Assembly (NCBI GenBank): GCA_963745675.1
Contig: CAVUYM010000022.1
Location: forward strand, 124,001-188,000
DNA length: 64,000 nt
Direction of reading: 5' to 3'
Source: JAUIIK01 sp963745675
Lineage (GTDB): Bacteria; Chloroflexota; Chloroflexia; Thermomicrobiales; CFX8
Shown: one piece after another, positions 9,554 to 18,949 of the stretch
How positions within the stretch are numbered: the stretch's first letter is position 1
Layout of the letters: each line of letters begins with the position of its first letter
The notes under the pieces: generated by a model
Told to the model about the DNA's origin: nothing
What the model saw: the letters and a program-made list of their open reading frames with translations, nothing else
Databases searched by the model: none
Made by a program: the position numbers and the translations under genes

Positions 9554-9580
9554 GTACGGTTGTATATACATGAACCGTAC
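9554..9580. promoter_or_regulatory. 8-bp inverted repeat upstream of the amidase gene
   Basis: GTACGGTT, 11-bp AT-rich spacer (GTATATACATG), AACCGTAC. The perfect arms end 16 bp before the GTG start of the secreted amidase. It could be an operator or an RNA hairpin covering the ribosome-binding region (GGGGGTGAGG). Confidence 0.45.
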
Positions 9581-9596
9581 GCGTCGGGGGTGAGGT

Positions 9597-11711
9597 GTGG
9601 GCCGACTCACGCGGCGGCGGTTGTTGCGACTGGCAAGTGGTGGGCTTGCACTCGCAGCAACCCAGGGAAAATTTCAATATCTGGTAAACGCGCAGCCCGC
9701 GGGGCAGGTCATGAGCGCTGCTTCAACCACGTCTGAAGCGCCCTCTATCCTTGGTCCACAGGCCGATAGTATGCCCGATGGATACTTCACGACGGTGTTT
9801 GTTTCATGGAGTGGCCCAGGGTCTGATCTGCCAGCTGCTGATGTCCGCGTGCGCCAATTGGATGGCTCGTGGTCTGACTGGCTAGCTCTTCATCGGGATC
9901 ATCACGTACCTGTCGAAACGGGATCGCCGGTGCGCTTCAATCCACTCTTCCAGCCTGGTATCGACTTCGACTGTTCGAACCGAAAATCCGGACGATGTCG
10001 CCTTCCTGCATGTTTCTACGCTGGACGCGTCCAGTTCAACAGCAAGCTTGCTCGGGCCTCCCGATGAAGGGGACCAGCCATCGAGCTGATTGACGGCTTC
10101 ATCATTCCGCGGGCCGGATGGGGTGCCAACGAAGACTATCGACACGAAGGACAAGATCCAAAAAATCCTATTGGCTGGCCGCCAAGATACAGCACGATTG
10201 AGCATGTCGTCGTCCATCACACGGAAACCGAATTTGGTTGGGATGATCCTGCGGCAGTCGTGCGCTCGGTCTATTACTACCATGCGGTGATTCTTGACTG
10301 GACAGATATCGGATACAACTTCCTCATCGATGGCTATGGCAACGTTTATGAAGGGCGGGCTGGAGGTCCGGGTGTTATCGGTGGTCACGCGCTTGAGTAC
10401 AACCCTGGTTCGATAGGAGTTGCACTGATAGGTAGCTATGAAGATACCGGGCCGCCTCAGGAAGCTCTCGATTCACTCGTGCGCTTGATCCGGACTCGGG
10501 CACCGGATGTCGATCCTGCGCTTGCAGCAGACTGGATCGATTGGGGTGATGTGCCGAACATCTGCGGACACGGTGACGTGATAGCGACGATGTGCCCGGG
10601 CGCTGACCTTCACGCTGTTCTACCGGATATCCGCGGGCGTCTCGCTGCATCGACTCCAGTCTACTTTCCCGCGCCAATTCGACTCTACGATCCGAAGATC
10701 GTGAGCTTCGAGGCCGGCCCCTCTCTCGTCGATCCCGACGGGCTGATCGAAATACGGGCCACAATCTCACAGGATGGCCGTGAACCGCTTCTATCCCAGG
10801 GGCCCGATCCTGGCTATATCTATGACGAAGGCGACGATTTTGGCAGGGCTGGATACCAGAAGATTGAAGGGCGATTTCGGCTCGCAGTTGAAGTCATTGG
10901 CGAAGACGGCGTTCCCAAATCCCTATCGTTGGGGCTTCGGTGACGCGATTCTATCCGGGGACCAGCGCGAGATCGTTGGATATATACGTCCCATGACTAT
11001 GGGCACCAAGAGGTTGGTTCCGTCGATCGTGCGGGAATATGTCCGCTACTACGAGGACGAAGAGCTTATACGACGCCGTTCATGTTGTGCATCCACTGGT
11101 TAGTCGCGCACTGGAGGTGCCTGACCAGGACGTCTACTATTTTGAAGAAACTGGCCACAACGTGCCAGCCGATTTCTTCGCCTTCTGGCAAACTCACGGT
11201 GGTCTTGAACGATTTGGATTTCCATTGACCGAGCCATTCGAAGAACGCTCTCTGACGGATGGCGATCTCTATTTGACCCAGTACTTTGAGCGCGCGAGAT
11301 TCGAGTATCATCCGGAACTCGTTGCCAAGGGTGACATCGTGAAGCTCGGTCTGCTCGGTAGAGAATCAACGTCAAGCGGACTGAATGAAAAGTCATTCCA
11401 GCCGATAGAGCCGTTTGTGTCGGACTCAGAACGCTGGTATTTCCCTGAAACCGGTCATTCGACATCCTACCGATTCCTTGAAACGTGGATAGCGAACGGC
11501 GGAGTCGAAACATTCGGCTACCCGATATCCGAAAAGTTCGAAGAAGCCTCGTCTGACTGATGGTGTCGTCCGGCTCGTCCAGTACTTCGAGCGCGCTCGT
11601 TTCGAATATCACCCGAATGAAGCCTGGAGCAAGCAGATCGAACTGGGCCATCTGGGTAGAGAAGTTCTCATCAAACGCGGCTGGCTGCCCGGGCCGGGAG
11701 TTGAAGATTGA
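9597..11711 (+). CDS. Secreted PGRP-type N-acetylmuramoyl-L-alanine amidase with C-terminal ETGH modules (frameshifted)
   Basis: An export signal with a twin-arginine-like start (GRLTRRRLLRLASGGLALAA) is followed by a beta domain and a peptidoglycan-recognition/amidase_2 domain. Zinc-site segments are visible: IEHVVVHHTETEFGW, YNFLIDGYGNVYEGRAGGPG and CGHGDVIATMCPG. It probably cleaves the MurNAc-L-Ala bond in peptidoglycan. The C-terminus has two tandem ~90-residue modules beginning YYFEETGHNVPADFFAFW and WYFPETGHSTSYRFLETW, each ending in QYFERARFEYHP...LGRE. Frame changes occur near 9980, 10080, 10915, 11065 and 11555. The stop is at 11711. Confidence 0.85.
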
Positions 11712-12211
11712 CCGGATCTGAGCGAGATTCTGAGCAATCAGTGCCCGTGGAAGGAGTCGGTCTGGGACTATCCCCGACCGCCAAGAGTTGAAGCCTTTCG
11801 CGTCGCGCAGTGGTCATTGTCGGTGGCGTGAAAGTCGCCGACTCGATCGCAGCGTTCCGGGTGTTGGAAACAAGCCATCCACCAGCCATTTATATCCCTC
11901 CAGACGATATTCTGCTGGAATACTTTCGGCCTGCCCCGCAGCGGAGTTTTTGCGAGTTCAAAGGTCAGGCACACTACTGGGATATTGTGGTCGATGACCG
12001 GGTGATTCCGGCTGCGGCCTGGAGCTATCCGTCTCCGACGCCGGGATACGAGGCGATTCGAGATTATCTCTCGATCTATCCGGGTCGGGTCGACGCTTGC
12101 TACCTCGATGACGAACGGGTGCAAGCTCAGGAAGGCGATTTCTACGGCGGCTGGATCACGAGCGAAATCGTCGGTCCATTCAAGGGACCGGCAGGCACCC
12201 GTGGTTGGTAG
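11708..12211 (+). CDS. DUF427 domain protein (frameshifted)
   Basis: The DUF427 family, small beta-barrel proteins of unknown function. The reading is ESVWDYPRPPRVEAF, then VVIVGGVKVADSIAAFRVLE, TSHPPAIYIPPDDI, CEFKGQAHYWDIVV, AAAWSYPSPTPGYEAIRDYL and FYGGWITSEIVGPFKG, all hallmark segments in order. One or two frame changes are needed (about 11755 and 11805). The start is uncertain: a TTG at 11708 overlaps the amidase stop. The overlap suggests co-transcription with the amidase. Confidence 0.8.
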
Positions 12212-12255
12212 ATTTTCGAATCCCGTGCCGTACAATCAGCCGGGAGGATAGATCA

Positions 12256-12940
12256 ATGAGGGTTGAGTCCGAAGAGCCACCGATAGCGAAACAGCGGCGT
12301 CCGCCGGTCCCGAACGCGGTTGGTCGCTGCCGGAGCGAGCTTTTTGGTCTTTGCCGTGCTCGCGCTGATCATTCGCCGCAACCCCACACTATCGGCTGAC
12401 GTCTCGACGACGATCCGCGTTCAGCGCCGCCAGCATCCGTTGTTGACGCAGGATCATGTCATCCATTTCCTGGCTCGGTTTCCGCCCGCAGTCCCTCATC
12501 CTGCCTGGCGCACTCGTTTCTGCCTTCTGGTTCACACGACAGCGTAGAAACGCCTTCTTCTCTGGTCGCTGCCTGGGGCGCTTCGATGGTCTCCTACACG
12601 ACCAAGCGGCTCGTCATGCGTCCGCGTCCGGGCGGCACCGAGATCACGGTCGTCGAGGCTGGTCTGCGCGATTCGAGCTTTCCAAGCGGCCACGTGTTGC
12701 ACTATGTCGTCTTCTGGGGCTTCGCCTGCTATCTCTGGAATCGCACGGTGCAAGCGCGGGCATTACGTCGCATTCCCAGTTGCAATCGTCGGGACGCTGA
12801 TTGGCGCGGTCGGTATATCCCGCGTCTATCTGGGCCACCACTGGCTGACCGACGTGATTGGGAGCTACAGCCTCGGAGCAGGGATTCTCCTGAGCCTGGT
12901 CGGGCTGCACACGCGCAATCCGCAGGACCGGAACGGCTAG
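12256..12940 (+). CDS. PAP2-family membrane phosphatase (frameshifted)
   Basis: A type 2 phosphatidic acid phosphatase-like membrane protein. The three catalytic motifs are visible: KRLVMRPRPGG (K-x6-RP), SSFPSGH (PSGH) and SRVYLGHHWLTD (SR-x5-H-x3-D), between hydrophobic helices such as AAGASFLVFAVLALII and FPVAIVGTLIGAVGI. Likely substrates are lipid phosphates or undecaprenyl diphosphate in the membrane. It starts at an ATG at 12256 after CGGGAGGAT. Frame changes lie near 12310, 12455, 12560 and 12755. It abuts the GDPD gene (start at 12941). Confidence 0.85.
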
Positions 12941-13668
12941 ATGCTGATTGTCGCGCATCGTGGCGGCAGTCCCGACGATACAGAGAATTCGGCAGCGGCT
13001 TTCAGCCACGGCATAAAGGTTGGCGCGGATCTGCTGGAGTGTGACCTGCAATTGTCCTCATCGGGCGACATCGTCCTCTATCACGACACCGAAATCTTTG
13101 GCGCATCTGTGTCCGGGTTCACCACCGACGAATTGCGCGTGCTGGTACCGGCGTCTGATGACATTCGACGAATTTCTCGATTTCCTGCGCGACAACGGTC
13201 CTGAAGTGCGTCTGGTGCTCGACCTCAAGAGCTCGTGATGTCGACCGACTCGCTCGATCTGACTATCTGGAGGATCCGTGCGCTGCGGCGCCGTGTACTC
13301 GTGACCAGCACCTTTTCGTTCGGACTGCTGCGGCTCAAACGGCGTTTCCCGGATCTGCGCACTGGACTTTCGCGTGGCGCTATATTCACCCGCGTCCGTC
13401 TCGGTTGCTCCCGATGCGCGCGCAACCGTCGGACGAATTATGGTTGTCCTGGCGCTGGTGCAGATGGCCGCCTGCAGGATGGATACGGTCGCGCTTCAGC
13501 ATGATCTGGTCGACGCTGAATCCATCCGCAAGTTCCATAGCGCGAGGACATCGGGTCTACGCCTGGACGGTGGACTCGTCCAAACGGACGCAGGAGCTTG
13601 AGCGCCTGGGCGTCGACTATCTGACGACGAATGTGCCGTCCGAGATGACTTCGCTCCAATGTCGATAG
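12941..13668 (+). CDS. Glycerophosphodiester phosphodiesterase (frameshifted)
   Basis: A GDPD TIM-barrel enzyme hydrolysing glycerophosphodiesters. The N-terminal active-site pattern is complete: VAHRGGSPDDTENSAAAF, then LECDLQLSSSGDIVLYHD. Later segments LVLDLKS, VLVTSTFSFGLLRLKRRFP and GHRVYAWTVDSSKRTQELER also fit. Frame changes occur near 13155, 13235, 13330 and 13400. It immediately follows the PAP2 gene with no spacer, suggesting a lipid-phosphate turnover pair. The stop at 13668 lies 5 bp from the convergent CAP-protein stop. Confidence 0.85.
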
Positions 13669-13673
13669 AGATA

Positions 13674-15570
13674 CTAGCCCGGAGGATCTACGCCATAGCG
13701 CCAGGCATAGTAGTGACGTCCGACGTTGCCCATTTCGACCTGCCAGTTCGGTGCGTTCGATGGGGTGTAGGTGAGTACCCGGCGCTCGAAGGCCTGGACA
13801 AGCACCCAACGCGGTTCGCTGTTGACCATCACCCGCGCCCAGTAGGGTTCGGTGATTGGAAGGCCGACGATGTCCCACCAATTGACGGGCAGTGTCGTGA
13901 AATAGTCTTCGAATACGAGCGCCACGTTGTGGCCAGTCTCCGGATAATATGAGCCATAGCGTGCTTGCGTTGTTCAACTGGTTGTTGCGGCCGACCGAAC
14001 CATCCAGACTGATCGTATCGACTATTTGTTCGCCAAACCGAGGCGTTGCGCGGTTCTCGCCGTCGAGCGTCGCGACCGAATTCAGGCTCGCATAGGTTGG
14101 CGCATTCTCGTTGAATTCAAGCGGGTCGCCTGCCAAAGGGATCTCGGCGGGCCCGATGATTCTTGAATTCACCGTCACCTGTTTGCGCCGCGCCGAGGAT
14201 CATGTCTCGAACGAGCAGACCGGCGGTCAAAGGGGACGCATTCAGCCTGCAGATCGTTTCCATCCACCTCAACTCGCGCTTTGTCGAAGTAGAAGACGTT
14301 GCGTGTGCCACTAGCGGCGTCGGCATAGACTTCGGGGCCTGCGGCCCAAACATCCATGCCGAGAATCCACGAACGAACTTCGAGCTCCTGGCTCAAGGCT
14401 CCGTCAAGTTCAAGCCAGAGTGACTGAACGCTGGATGGGCTTGACTGCAGACCAGCCGGCAATGGCGAATCTGGATCGATCGCGTCGGCTGGCGGCGCCG
14501 GGGGAGCTACTTCGGTCGCTGTCGCGGTGGCCGTTGGCGATGGGCTGGCAATCGGAGCTTCGGTGGGCTGGGCTGTGGCAGCCGGCTAGGCGGACTTCGT
14601 CGCCTCGCGCCATCGGTTCGTCATCGTCGACATTCGTCGTGAAGCTCCAGGTACGATCAAAAGGTTCGCCACCGGCGACACCTGATGCCGAAACCGTGTA
14701 TGTCACGCCATAGTCGAGCGGCTCAGCAGCGGTAATCAACGCTGCCCGTCCGCTCAGGAAACCGCTGCCGACGCTGCCGAACGAAGGGATCTCCGACCCT
14801 TCAGCTCGAATCGACCAGCTGTCGAGGGTGATGCCGCCGGGTCCGTGAAAGCTCATCGTAATCGGAAGCCCGGTCGGGAAGGTCGCGCCAGGGAATGGGC
14901 TGGGAGATTCGCCCCAGAAAGAGAGCCCAACTCCAGTCGTCCCATCTGGCGGCCAGATGACCCATTCTGGTTCGGAATACTCACGGTATTCCGGCATGCC
15001 AAACATGATGACTTCGAAGACGATGTCGCCATCGTTGACCGTTGCCAGGCCAACATCGGTATAGCGCGGGTCGATGATCGGCAGACGGTGATTGATCGTG
15101 CCCATGAACCATTCGAGGGAATAGATCATCGAGCCAGAGAGCCCGGCGTTTTCGTTGACCGAGCCTTCATATCCCTGGGCTTGTGCACGATCGCTCATCG
15201 TCTCGCCGGTGAATCCTGGCTGACCAGGCGTCTCCCGATGCAGTCCCATTCCGGCGAGATTGGGATCGCCATAATTCAGCCTGTAATAGTCCGCATGAGA
15301 TTCTGCTGCCGTTTGGAGCGCAGGATTGATCGCCATCGGCTCAAGCCCGAGCCAGCTGCGATAGCGGTTCATCGTGGCGAGCGCCGTTTGAATTTCGGGG
15401 TCGTTTTCCTGTTGAGCGCTGGCCGGTATGAAGAGTACGGGCGTCAACATAGCCGCCAATAGGAATGCCATCGACACCGCGGAAATGGTAAATCGTGAGT
15501 GTTGTTTTGACGTGTAACCCAACCAGTGATCCCCTTGCCCGTATCGCCGCCCCACCTGCGGCTCGCCCAC
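13674..15570 (-). CDS. Secreted CAP-domain (SCP/PR-1-like) protein with C-terminal ETGH module (frameshifted)
   Basis: A signal peptide (MAFLLAAMLTPVLFIPASA) is followed by a CAP domain: MNRYRSWLGLEPMAINPAL, AESHADYYRLNYG, VNENAGLSGSMIYSLEWFM and HRLPIIDPRYTDVGLA. A Big-like beta domain ends in YGVTYTVSASGVAGGEPFDRTW. A Pro/Thr/Ala linker, a second beta region (SLWLELDGALSQELEVRSWI) and a final ETGH module (RYGSYYPETGHNVALVFEDY...GNVGRHYYAWRYG) follow. The same module type occurs twice in the amidase at 11.1-11.7 kb. Frame changes lie near 14585, 14245, 14165 and 13960. The start could be 15570 or an internal ATG nearer the signal peptide. Confidence 0.8.
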
Positions 15571-15753
15571 AATCCGGATCTGACAGGGACAATGCCATTG
15601 TACCGAAGCAAGCTACGTTTTAGCGTTATGTTGACTCATTGTCATCACAAGTTGGGACTTTCGGACCCTGATTCGTAATGTAGGGGCATCCACTTTCCAA
15701 TCTTCGGCTGGACTATGATGCTGGTAGAGAATCATGCAATGAAAGGTGGACTT

Positions 15754-16186
15754 ATGAGCGATCACCAGATGTATCAGGCGGGCGAGGGCGTCGAGATCGA
15801 AGCTCTGCCGGCCGACGTTGGATTTCGAGAAGTCAGCGATCTGGCGGGATTCGATCCAATCCCCGGTGTCGGCATGAGCATGCTCGCCGGCGCGCAGAGC
15901 AATGCTCAACTGGGTCCGCATCGAGCCCGGCGCGAAGGTGCCGGCGCATTCACATCCACATGAACAGCTGGGCTTCGTCCTCGAAGGCACGATCATCTTG
16001 CGGATCGGCGACGAGACGCGCGAGATCGGCCCGAGCACCTGCTACGTGATTCCAGGCGGCGTAGAACATGAGGGCACCGGCGGCGCTGAAGGCTGTGTCG
16101 TCATGGATGTCTTCTCGCCACCACGTGAAGACTATCTGGCGGCAGCCGGCGAGCTAACAGGCGGTTCAGCGCTTTTCCATCGATAG
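15754..16186 (+). CDS. Cupin-domain protein (frameshifted)
   Basis: A small single cupin (about 145 aa). The metal-binding motifs are PGAKVPAHSHPHEQLGFVLEGT (motif 1, G-x5-HxHx3-4E-x6-G) and CYVIPGGVEHEG (motif 2). The start MSDHQMYQAGEG at 15754 has AAGGTGG upstream; earlier in-frame starts lack a ribosome site. One frame change near 15900 joins AGAQS to the cupin core. Such proteins bind a metal and small molecules; the substrate is unknown. Confidence 0.8.
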
Positions 16187-16196
16187 CCAGAGCCTA

Positions 16197-16225
16197 TTGC
16201 CGAGAGCGACCAACCGTGCTATGGT
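16197..16225 (+). promoter_or_regulatory. Sigma70-like promoter for ArsR/MBL unit
   Basis: TTGCCG and TATGGT are separated by exactly 17 bp, just after the cupin stop and about 70 bp before the ArsR-type gene. Confidence 0.55.
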
Positions 16226-16297
16226 CATAAAGTGATAGTGCGAATGTTCGCGCTTCCCCTTGCAATTTGGCAATGAAATGAATAGTCGAGCGTTCGA

Positions 16298-17419
16298 TTG
16301 GGAGAACTGCTGGTTGGGCGTCCGGTATTGCGCCAGGTCGTTGCAGTATCCGCGCCTCTTGTGCTGACGTCTGGTATTTCGATGACCTACCGTGCTGTTT
16401 CACGCGACGGCGATCCGGTCATCCCATCAGTTGATCCCTGGTTCATCGAAGCGCGCGAAAAGCTATCACCCGAAGTGCAACACGATCTCGACCTACTGCT
16501 CGGCTTCTCCGGGCGTCTCCTGTACTACGGGGAAGAACTCGTCTTTTCGTTCGACGCCCATGAGCCGGACCGGCTGGACGCCACCTACGAGGAATATCAT
16601 CAGCACCTGCTCGATCTCCCGGCAATCGCTTACCAGCGAATGGCGTCCAATGCCGTCCAACGTTACTATCGTGATCAGGACGCCCCACTCAATCCGCCCG
16701 AAAATGGAAGCCCAGACGAATGGCGTGAGTTCCTGGCTGGTGCGGTCATCTCCGGCGATCTTGATGAACTCGTTGAATTGATCACGACCCCGCAGGAACT
16801 GAAGAATCGCTCGTTGCGGATGATTGAAGAGTTTTGGACCACCTGCTATGCGGAAGAGTTCGCTCGCGAGCAACCATCGCTGCAACGTGCGGCCAGGCGC
16901 GCACAATCGCTCGTTCACCCCGTCGTGCAGGTCTCCTTCGCAGAACTGACTGGCCATCGTTTGCCGGAGGATATAGCAGCTCACCTGGCCGACGTCGAAC
17001 GTGTAACCTATTGCCCCTCCAGCCACCTTGGCAGCTTCATTCAATACATCTACTACCCGCCTGAATTGATCCTCTATTTCAATCCGGCGACTGTCCTCGC
17101 GAGTTCGGAGTTGCCTGCTACACCGCCAAGCCCAACCGCGGTCGAGTTCGCCGAAACGGCGGCGCTAGCGTCGATGAAGGCGATTTCCGACCCGACGCGG
17201 CTGCGTATCATCGATATGCTTCAGGAGCGTGAGCACTACGCTCAGGAGATCGTCGGCAAGCTCGGTATCAGCCAGTCTGCCGTCTCTCGGCACCTCAGCA
17301 CGCTTGAGAGCGCCAATATCGTCTCGGTGCGCCCTGACCAGGGGATGAAGTACTATGCGATCGATAGAGACCACCTTCGTACGCTGGCGGGCTATATCCG
17401 GAGCCTCGCGGACAGGTAG
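16298..17419 (+). CDS. ArsR-type winged-helix regulator with long N-terminal domain
   Basis: 373 aa. The C-terminal 85 residues form an ArsR HTH: ASMKAISDPTRLRIIDMLQE, YAQEIVGKLGISQSAVSRHL and STLESANIVSVRPDQGMKYY. The first ~280 residues form the all-helical sensory-like domain seen in DUF5937-type ArsR proteins (VDPWFIEAREKLSPEVQHDL). No Cys metal-binding motif typical of ArsR/SmtB is present. The start is uncertain: a TTG at 16298, another TTG at 16328, or an ATG at 16382. It is followed 31 bp later by an MBL hydrolase, probably in one operon. Intact. Confidence 0.8.
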   Translation: MGELLVGRPVLRQVVAVSAPLVLTSGISMTYRAVSRDGDPVIPSVDPWFIEAREKLSPEVQHDLDLLLGFSGRLLYYGEELVFSFDAHEPDRLDATYEEYHQHLLDLPAIAYQRMASNAVQRYYRDQDAPLNPPENGSPDEWREFLAGAVISGDLDELVELITTPQELKNRSLRMIEEFWTTCYAEEFAREQPSLQRAARRAQSLVHPVVQVSFAELTGHRLPEDIAAHLADVERVTYCPSSHLGSFIQYIYYPPELILYFNPATVLASSELPATPPSPTAVEFAETAALASMKAISDPTRLRIIDMLQEREHYAQEIVGKLGISQSAVSRHLSTLESANIVSVRPDQGMKYYAIDRDHLRTLAGYIRSLADR

Positions 17420-17450
17420 ACGCCGCCGGTCCCAATCCAGGGAGTAACTT

Positions 17451-18383
17451 GTGACCGACCTCCGCACACGCTGGCTGGCAGACGATGTCGGGATTATCGA
17501 TCTCAATTTTCAAGGCTATCCAGCCTTGATCGCCGCCTATGTTCTGCAGACCAGCGATGGTGTTGCTCTTCTCGAAACCGGTCCTGGTAGGACCCTTCCC
17601 GATCTGAAACATGGACTCGGTCAGCTTGGTATCGAGCTCAATGCAATCCGCCACATTCTGGTGACACACATCCACCTCGATCATGCAGGAGGAGCCGGTA
17701 GCCTGCTCCAGGATATTCCCGAGGCGCGCCTTTATGTGCATGAACGCGGTGTCAGGCACATGCTCAATCCCGAACGTCTCGTTTCCAGCGCGCGCCAAAT
17801 ATATGGAGCGCTGATGGATCCCCTCTGGGGCGATTTTCTGGCTACGCCGGAGGATCGAACCATTTCGATCACAGATGGGGATACGATTCAGGTCGGTGAC
17901 ACTACATTCGATGTCCATTACACGCCGGGGCATGCCTCGCATCATGTCTCGTTCCACGAGCCGGAGCGCAACATCATCTTTGCCGGCGATGTTGCCGGCG
18001 TGCGTGTGCCGCCGTCGCCACTCGTGTGGCCACCGACGCCGCCGCCTGACATTGACATTGAAGCCTGGAAGGCAAGTACGCAACGCATTCGCGACCTTGA
18101 TCCTGAAAAGATCCTGATCACCCACTTCGATGAATATTCGGACGTAACCAGCCATCTGGACCAGCTTGATCACAGGTTGGATCAATGGGTCGAGTGGGTC
18201 GAGGGTTGGCGAGACCGGCAGCTGAGCAGGGCAGAAATGATCGCAGAACTCGAAGCGGTTGTCCTGGACGAGATTAGGAGCGAACCGGATTCAACTTCGA
18301 CCGTCTATGCGACGAAGTACGTGACGCCCTTCTACATGAGCGTTGATGGCCTGGTCCGCTATCTCGATAAACGAGACAGCTAA
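17451..18383 (+). CDS. Metallo-beta-lactamase-fold hydrolase
   Basis: 310 aa with the MBL motif THIHLDHAGGAG (HxHxDH) near residue 68, YTPGHASHHVSFH (third His), IIFAGDVAGVRV (bridging Asp) and ITHFDEYSD (final His). It binds two metals and hydrolyses an unknown ester, thioester or phosphodiester. The GTG start follows GGGAGTAACTT. It sits behind the ArsR-type regulator and ends overlapping the convergent kinase gene by 4 bp. Intact. Confidence 0.88.
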   Translation: MTDLRTRWLADDVGIIDLNFQGYPALIAAYVLQTSDGVALLETGPGRTLPDLKHGLGQLGIELNAIRHILVTHIHLDHAGGAGSLLQDIPEARLYVHERGVRHMLNPERLVSSARQIYGALMDPLWGDFLATPEDRTISITDGDTIQVGDTTFDVHYTPGHASHHVSFHEPERNIIFAGDVAGVRVPPSPLVWPPTPPPDIDIEAWKASTQRIRDLDPEKILITHFDEYSDVTSHLDQLDHRLDQWVEWVEGWRDRQLSRAEMIAELEAVVLDEIRSEPDSTSTVYATKYVTPFYMSVDGLVRYLDKRDS

Positions 18384-18949
18384 CTTTCGGAGTTCACCCA
18401 GGCGCGGATCTGTTCGACCAGTAGTTGAGTGTCCACGAGCCGCTCTTCAGTCGTATCGACGATGATAGTCATCCCCGGGAGTCGCATCCGGTGATCGCGG
18501 CGAAATGAGGCATCCAGCTCGGCTCCACGATCAGGATCGATGTCCAGATGAACCGGATGCCTCAGACCGGCACTGTGTCGCTCAAGATAACGTTTCATAA
18601 GCGTTTCGGCTCTGCCAGTGCAGACGATCTGGACGACTTTGCTGTGTTCTGCGATTGGTTCCAAACCGGGGAGACCAAGTTCCGGGTGAAAGTTGGCCTC
18701 GATCAGGCAGCTCTGTCCGGAGGCGATCAGCGCCTGTCCTATATGAAAGAGTAAATCAAACGAGGCGCTGCCGAGTTTTCGGGACCATTCTATCCCTGAC
18801 CCTGAGATAGCGTCGGAGAGTTGTTCCTTGAGCAGGTCTTTGTGAAAGGCCGGGATGGCGAGCTGGCGTGCAACTTCAGTTGCAATCGTCGTCTTACCGC
18901 TTGCTGGCGGGCCGGTGACGATGACGAGCAGCGGTCGATCCGCCTCCAT
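18380..18949 (-). CDS. P-loop kinase-like ATPase (zeta-toxin/AAA_33 type)
   Basis: 189 aa. Walker A is at the N-terminus (LVIVTGPPASGKTTIATEVA), followed by FHKDLLKEQL and a lid region, IVCTGRAETLMKRYLERH. This resembles small-molecule kinases of the AAA_33/chloramphenicol phosphotransferase-like group. The ATG at 18949 overlaps the stop of the LCP gene as TGATG, so translation is probably coupled. The substrate is unknown. Intact. Confidence 0.8.
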   Translation of the reverse strand: MEADRPLLVIVTGPPASGKTTIATEVARQLAIPAFHKDLLKEQLSDAISGSGIEWSRKLGSASFDLLFHIGQALIASGQSCLIEANFHPELGLPGLEPIAEHSKVVQIVCTGRAETLMKRYLERHSAGLRHPVHLDIDPDRGAELDASFRRDHRMRLPGMTIIVDTTEERLVDTQLLVEQIRAWVNSES

